From the NCBI GenBank assembly GCA_001051155.2, contig JYIP02000001.1, positions 2,728,001 through 2,792,000 on the forward strand: a stretch of 64,000 nucleotides of DNA. The letters run 5' to 3'. The number at the start of each line of letters is the position of its first letter. The stretch's first letter is position 1. The position numbers were made by a program, and so were the translations under genes. A model generated the notes under the pieces. The model had not been told where the DNA came from. It worked only from the letters and a program-made list of their open reading frames with translations, and did not search any database. Shown one piece after another: positions 58,401-64,000 of this stretch. Source of the stretch: Chrysoporthe austroafricana. Lineage: Eukaryota > Ascomycota > Sordariomycetes > Diaporthales > Cryphonectriaceae.

Positions 58401-61400
58401 GCTGAGTGAAGTGTGCAGAGAGAAGAGCTCAGTGTTTTATAAGGAGTCTCATTGTGGCGAACGGTAGGGACAGCAACGGTTGTAGCACCAAAGGTAGCCT
58501 TCACCATATTGGCACAAATTGGATGAGGGCCAATCTCAAGCCAGACAGTCTTCTCGTCAATGACTCCAGACTGTTGTGCATGTACAAGGCTGCCAAGGAA
58601 GTTGACAGCCCCACGGGCGTGATCGCGGAGGTAGGCAGGGTTGATGGGCTCAGACTCGACCATTCTGCCCAACAGAGGAGAGACGACTGGAAGTTGAGGG
58701 GTGCGGAAAGCGACCATCTGGGCAAGATGTTCGAACTCGCCCAGGATGGGATCGACTTGAGCAGAGTGGAAAGCGAAGGGCACCTTGAGCTGCGTGCACT
58801 TGAAGCCGGCGATGCTTAGCTGAGAAGATATCTCAGCCATCTGTGTAGCCCCGCCAGCAAGCACGGTCTCATGAGGACCATTGATACAGGCAACAGTGAC
58901 CTCATTAACTTTCTCCCCCAGAGAATCCCTTATGACATCAACAGAACCCTTGATTGCAAGCATGGAATGGGTGAAGGAAGTGCATTTCTCAACGAGGAGA
59001 CGGGCACGGGCACCAACAAGGTAGATGGTGTCGCTGGCAGAAAGAACACCCGCAGCATTGAGAGCTGCGTACTCTCCAAGGCTGTGGCCAAGCACAACGC
59101 TGGGCTTAATGCCCCATGACGCCCACAGTCTGGTGAGTGCCATCTCAAAGCTGCAAAGACCAAGCTGGACAACCACTGGAGACAACTTTGTGAGGTCTTT
59201 CTCAGTGCCATCAATGAGCGACATGAAAGACGGAAAACCATGGATCTGTGCCAGCTGGCTGAATTCATCGATGCTCTGACGGAAGACTGGGTGTAGTGCG
59301 TAGAATTCTTTGCCCAGGCCAGAATAGTGAGAGCCTTGGCCAGTGAATAAAAATGCGACTTTGGGTTGCTCCGGTAGTACGGGAGAGAAGTTCTCTTTAA
59401 GGCGATCTTGGATGGCCTTTCGAGCCTCTTCAAGATCCGTGACAGCGACATTCATACGCCAGTAATGCTGAATCTTGCGAGCGGTGGTGGTATAAGCCAC
59501 ATGAGAGAGCGGCGTGGTTGGATGATCACCCATCCACGCTACTAGTCTCTCGGCATTGCGCATCATAGCAGCCTTAGATTTGGCTGTAAGAGTGATGACG
59601 TGATGACTTCGCGGATCCTCAGTGGCCAGCTGCTTCCTTGGCGCATCCTCAAGTAGCAAGCCAGTGTTGCCGCCAGCGGCGCTGAAGTTGTTGATGAAAA
59701 CTCTTCGGAGCTTGCCGTCTCGTCTCTTAAACGGAGTGGTATGGAAGGCGATATTGACATTACGTTCAGAAAGATCTTTGGGGAACGTCTTATTAATCTC
59801 TCCCTTGATGCCCACATGGGGAGGAATAGCATTTTTCTGGAGCATCATGAGGACCTTGACGAGAGCAGTAATACCAGATGCAGCTTCGCCATGGCCCACG
59901 TTGGCCTTCACTGCACCCAAGTACAGTGGCCGATCCGCAGGTCGCTTTCTGTTAGCCGGAGCAAATACGTTCGTGACGGAGGCCATCTCGGTCCCATCAC
60001 CAGCTTGCGTGCCAGTACCGTGCATCTCGACGTAGTCAACATCAAGCGGATCAACGCCAGCCTGATCCAGAATTGCTGTCGACAAGAGCGACTGGGTGGG
60101 CCCGTGCGGATGTGTGATGGAAATGGCATCTGCGGAGTGATTAGTGGCGGTGCCGAGGATGACGGCCAAGATGCGGTCTTGGTCGGCTTCCGCGTCGTCC
60201 AGTCGTTTAACGACGACCGAAGCGCAACCGTCACCTCTGCAGTACCCATCTGCATCATTATCGAAAGTCGAACACGGACCTCTCTTGGAAAGGAACTGGC
60301 CTCTGCTCAAGCCTGCGAAGATGTCGGAATTTGTCATGCAAGACAGGCCCCCCACAATCGCGGTGTCGCAGTCGTGTGCCCACAGAGAGGAGCAAGCCAC
60401 ATTTATCGCAGCAGCACTAGACGAGCATGCAGTATCGATGTTGAGGCTGGGACCGCTAAAGCCGAAATGGTAGTTAATCCTACCAGGGCCAAAGGCTCGG
60501 ACACCTCCCGTTATGAAGTAGGTGTCGACCTCTTGGGCAGCATTGATTTCTCGCCAATCATCGGAAGTCTGTCCGTAGAACGTTCCGATCCGGTCTAGCC
60601 TTGTGGATGGAGTCCTGTTAGGCACATATCCTGACATCTCGAGAGCTTCATAGGCCGTTGTCAAGGCCATCCTTTGCATTGGATCGGTCTGAAACGCCTC
60701 TCGAGGTGACATGTTGAAAAATCGAGGATCAAAGTGCCCGGGCTTCTCAATCCAGCATCCGTATGGCGTGTGACTAGTGTTAATAGCCTTCCCGGTGGGA
60801 TCGACATGAGTGGCGACTGGGAAACGATCTGCTGGCACGACACGGTGGACATCCAAACCCTTCTCCAGTATTTCCCAAAGCTTCTCGTGGCTTGCCGCAT
60901 CTGGGAAACGGCCAGCCATGCCGACAACGGCCAACTTGCATCTTCCCGTCGAGCCGTGATTTCCGATGCTAGATTCTGTGCTTTCTTTGGAGATTTGGGG
61001 TGGGTTTCTGAGGATGATATCGTTTGAAGTCCTGCTCCCCAGAAGATTTGCTAGTGTGCTAGCATTTTGCGTCGGCCCGAAAGGTAATATGAGGATCGTC
61101 TTCCCATCAAACTTGTGTGCCAACTCAACGCCAGCGTCTAAGAACTTGTGAAACACCAGGGTATCATTAAGCATCTCGTAAACAATTCGTTCAAGAAGCG
61201 CAATAGTGTCGGTCTCCATTATCCACTCGCCGGTCTTGCACGATATGATTGGGGACCTCGGCTTGGTCTTGTGGAACGCGTCCTGGACGGCAGCATCCTT
61301 TAGGCGCAAGACATTGGCGATATCGACGGATGAGTGCAGATGCGCGGCATGATATGGCCCATAGACTGGTATTGACGTTGGTCTTACCGACAGGTGACCA

Positions 61401-62189
61401 GACGTGAAGAGTAGCTTCAGCGTACTCGGTGGGCCAGATATAGCGACGCTGGTGACAGAGGTTGCGCTGACGTACACTTGGTTGGCGAAAGGAACTTTCT
61501 GCCTTCTGTCAACTTCGTTGCGCCGAGACTTAGAATTAGATGGAACTCACCTTCTCCATGTTGAAGTTTTCCAGTGCTGTCCGAGCTTCTTCAACTCCCA
61601 TCCCGGGTAGTATGTATGACCAGCTTTCGGAATATTCCGCGGGTGGGCTCAGCCACTCAGCCATGGCGGCCACGTGGTTTCCAGTACGGAAAGCCATCAA
61701 GACAACTTGAACAGCGACCGGAACCAGGGTCGAAAGAGTTGGTGTGGATGTGATAGCTGCTGCTGCGAACATACCAGAGCAGAGGCCACCAAAGAACATC
61801 TGAGCTTGCGGCATGCGCAGGTCGTCGTGGTGCTTCTCCGCATAGCTGTTCTTTATTAGCATTTTTCCATCAGTCTGTCATGACTTGGCCGCATACTCAA
61901 TATAGTGAACCAACTGAGATATGCAGAGGAGGGCTCCATCAAGCCCAGGGTGCTTTAAACCCTGAGCTTGATAGTTCTCGTTTAAATTTTGTAAACTGAG
62001 GAACTTCGGAATGCTCGACCTTTGCATCCTTGGAAGAGTCTCGATCTCCCTCCTCAACTCGTGACTGACTTGCTCAAGAAATGCGTTGGCTAGAATGCCA
62101 CGATCCGACTGGCGGAAGAATTCGGCTAGGAAGCCATGTGTGTCAGTCGACTGATCTCCGAAAAGGAGATATGCTAGCTGGTCAGCCAT
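55483..62189 (-). CDS. Non-reducing polyketide synthase, SAT-KS-AT-PT-ACP-ACP-TE
   Basis: Four exons: 62189..61897, 61845..61551, 61498..55580 and 55524..55483, with introns of 51, 52 and 55 nt, giving 2,182 residues. Start MADQLAYLLFGDQ and end LAKRLGSFIREALL are typical. Active sites: SAT GLCSG (C120), KS DTACSSS (C554) with H689 and H732, AT GHSLG (S1002), PT GHLVNG (H1331) with D1518, ACP GVDSLM (S1696) and GMDSLM (S1824), TE GWSAGG (S2012). All are intact. Such enzymes build an aromatic polyketide from acetyl- and malonyl-CoA in the cytosol; the thioesterase closes the last ring by Claisen cyclisation. KS and TE text resembles rubrofusarin/bikaverin- and norsolorinate-type synthases as I remember them, while the neighbourhood (Cmr1-type regulator, naphthol reductase) suggests a melanin-type naphthol. 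The product is undecided. The first intron uses GTATGC; a GTCATG donor 12 nt downstream would leave only 39 nt. Confidence 0.95.
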
Positions 62190-62219
62190 AATGAAGACTT
62201 GTCGTCATAAAGTTTTGGT

Positions 62220-62231
62220 TCGTCAGGTCGA
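62220..62231. promoter_or_regulatory. Inverted TCG/CGA half-sites with 6-bp spacing in PKS leader
   Basis: TTCGTCAGGTCGAA places TCG and CGA half-sites six bases apart, 31-42 bp upstream of the PKS ATG. AflR-type proteins prefer five bases, so this is a weak candidate. It could be chance. Confidence 0.15.
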
Positions 62232-62448
62232 ACCTCAGGACAAATTACTGGAAGGGACTCGTTTGAACATATATAAAACGATATGGCACAGAGATGATAT
62301 AGCTCGGTATGGAAACTATCCGACGACCCGGTGTGCCCTGGCCTCGTGCGTGGGGGAGGGTCAGCGACGGAGTCCCTGCGCATCTGGTTCCTTGCTTCGA
62401 CTCTCCTCCACGCCGTCAGGCTAGCTGTGCACCCGGTGCAGCGGGTCC

Positions 62449-62459
62449 TCGGTGACCGA
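62449..62459. promoter_or_regulatory. Candidate AflR-type binding site, perfect palindrome TCGGTGACCGA
   Basis: It matches the consensus TCG-N5-CGA recognised by AflR-type zinc-cluster dimers and is also a full palindrome (TCGGT-G-ACCGA). It lies 260 bp upstream of the PKS start. The consensus alone is expected about once per 4 kb, so position and symmetry, not mere presence, are the support. Binding is inference. Confidence 0.4.
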
Positions 62460-64000
62460 AAAACACTGGAGGATCTCCAAAAAGCCTCCGAATATGAGCA
62501 AGTCCACGCAGCCAATAGCATTAGTGCCCATTGGGCTTCAGTTCCTCATTTGGACGCGACGTCTCGTAGTCTGAGCTACTACCATCTTGTAATGGGCTGA
62601 TCCAAACTAGGATTCCTCCAGAGAGTCAAGGCCTCGGGATGGCAATTGGAGGAGGAGGTCAAGGCCACGATGTGTCAGCCGCCGGAGCGGGTCTGTACCT
62701 CGTAAAGCCACCTCGCTCCAGGCGGCGTCCCTGACTAGAAGGTCAGTGCTACCAGGACTGAACGCAGTAATATGACCGTATGAAACACCAGCCTCTATCC
62801 ATAAGATTCTCTTCCGAGAATAGCACCCGTATAGCTGTTCTTGGCTCGACATCGCAATCATGGGTGTTGTCCTTGATAGGTGGTCTAGGGACACGGCGAT
62901 CCCGCGTGTTCAGTCCCGTGCTGGAGGTGGCGAATTTGGCCAGTGGAGAACCTTGATACGGCATCTGGCCTATAGGGCCAGTATGGCACGTCTCTGATGT
63001 GCTGGGCCTCTGTCAAACCAGACTGGTGCTGGTGCATCTTGGCCGGAGCGGCTCCCGGACATCCCCAACCCGCCCACTGGAAACATCATTTTGACCGCCG
63101 CCAGCACTTGCCAGCGCTCGTCTCCTGTTTACAGTGAGCCAATCAGATCGGGATCGCTGCTCTTAGGGACCGCGTAGCAGCCGTCAGCCTCGTAGGATCC
63201 GGCGTGGAACGGTTTTCTTCACAACGGGGGAGCCGACGTTGAATGACATGAAGTTGTAATAAGCTCGGCCGCCTTACGTAAGGTCACATCAAGGCCCAGG
63301 TGGGGGCTTCCGGCTATACTAGGACAACACGGACCGCGTAGGGTCTCCTACCCTCGGGGTTCAGGGATCCTGTTCAGATGGTACATAGTACATAGTACTA
63401 TGGACTATGGCGTACGGACTCGATCACAAGCACACGCTTCTCATACTGGCTGGGCGTTTTCATCGGCATTCAAGAATGTGCAACAATTCATAATGAATTT
63501 CGAAATCAGGTGAAACAATATGCTCACAGCGGCCTAAGGGGGCTGAGGCTGCCCTAGTCAGGCTGATCCGAAGACAGAAAACAGAGCGCAGATACGGATT
63601 GGCTTCAAATTACAACGTTGCCTCGATATTCCCTCTATTCCTGATAAGTACTTTGAGCAATTCCTCGCATGTGATGACTCGTTGACGTCACACTTTCGCA
63701 GAATGCCTGTGTCACACAATGTGCGCCGTCAACGCTCACGACAGCCGTTCTAGAATCATTCCCTTTTTCCCTGGCCGACAAAGCGCAAGCGACGTATTCT
63801 CATCCTACATCTAATCGGCCCGTCTTCAACTCAGTTTATCCGGCGTCTGATTTATTACAAATCTCGATGAAAATGGGGCGGAAGACTGTCATTATTACCT
63901 GCTGTCGTGGATAGCCTCGATATCTCAAACCATGGACATCGGGTCTCGCGAAGTTCCCGAGGACAAGTTCAGACTAAAATACGAGCAATGCTGACCATAT

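Larger units (their letters stand above)
62190..64000. other. PKS upstream region
   Basis: This is the promoter side of the PKS, with no divergent gene. A TATA-like TATATAT lies at about 62268-62275, some 80 bp from the ATG. An AflR-type site lies at 62449..62459. A self-complementary GTACATAGTACATAGTACTATGG stretch lies near 63380-63403. The short open frames here have no recognisable motifs. Confidence 0.5.

Noticed and set aside
59741..60598. 285-codon open frame on +
   Set aside because: It lies entirely opposite the ketosynthase part of the PKS exon and is a shadow of its codon bias.
1..64000. CRISPR arrays, bacterial operons, Shine-Dalgarno sites
   Set aside because: Introns and gene families show nuclear fungal DNA. 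No regularly spaced repeats were seen beyond the short minisatellite and homopolymers.

Overview
The window is nuclear DNA of a filamentous ascomycete (Pezizomycotina). The evidence is short spliceosomal introns (51-112 nt) with GT..AG ends, C-ending codon preference, and fungal-specific families: Zn2Cys6 regulators, a C2H2+Zn2Cys6 regulator, a non-reducing polyketide synthase (NR-PKS) and a Unc104/UncA-type kinesin. I cannot fix the genus from sequence alone. Exon joins were worked out by hand from splice signals, reading phase and family alignment.

Layout. The first 27 kb is mostly housekeeping: a kinesin-3 motor cut by the left edge (+), a GH127 glycosidase (-), a four-helix MARVEL-like membrane protein (-), the FACT subunit Spt16 (-, five exons), a DUF92/TMEM19 membrane protein (-), an AIM24-family protein with a YPPPP-repeat N-terminus (+), a large disordered protein of unknown function (+) and a medium-chain reductase (+). 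From about 27.7 kb on, genes are sparse and separated by gaps of 2-6.5 kb.

The right half looks like a loose secondary-metabolite locus. It holds a Cmr1/Pig1-type C2H2-Zn2Cys6 regulator (34.2-37.3 kb, +), a tetra/trihydroxynaphthalene-reductase-like SDR (39.9-40.9 kb, +), a LanC-like gene broken by one in-frame TGA (42.7-43.9 kb, -), an AflR-type Zn2Cys6 regulator (47.9-49.3 kb, -) and a four-exon NR-PKS with SAT-KS-AT-PT-ACP-ACP-TE order (55.5-62.2 kb, -). In known fungi Cmr1-type regulators control DHN-melanin genes, and a naphthol reductase plus an NR-PKS are core melanin enzymes. An AflR-type regulator next to the PKS instead suggests an aromatic pigment or toxin-type pathway. A perfect TCG-N5-CGA palindrome lies about 260 bp upstream of the PKS start. 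Product identity is inference.

Several gaps hold degraded coding sequence: long frames interrupted by a few stops, many readable as CAG/CAA to TAG/TAA or CGA to TGA changes. These are at 10.6-11.2, 18.6-19.05, 30.35-30.69 and, less surely, 46.5-47.0 and 51-53.5 kb. No tRNA, rRNA, intact transposon or CRISPR array was seen.
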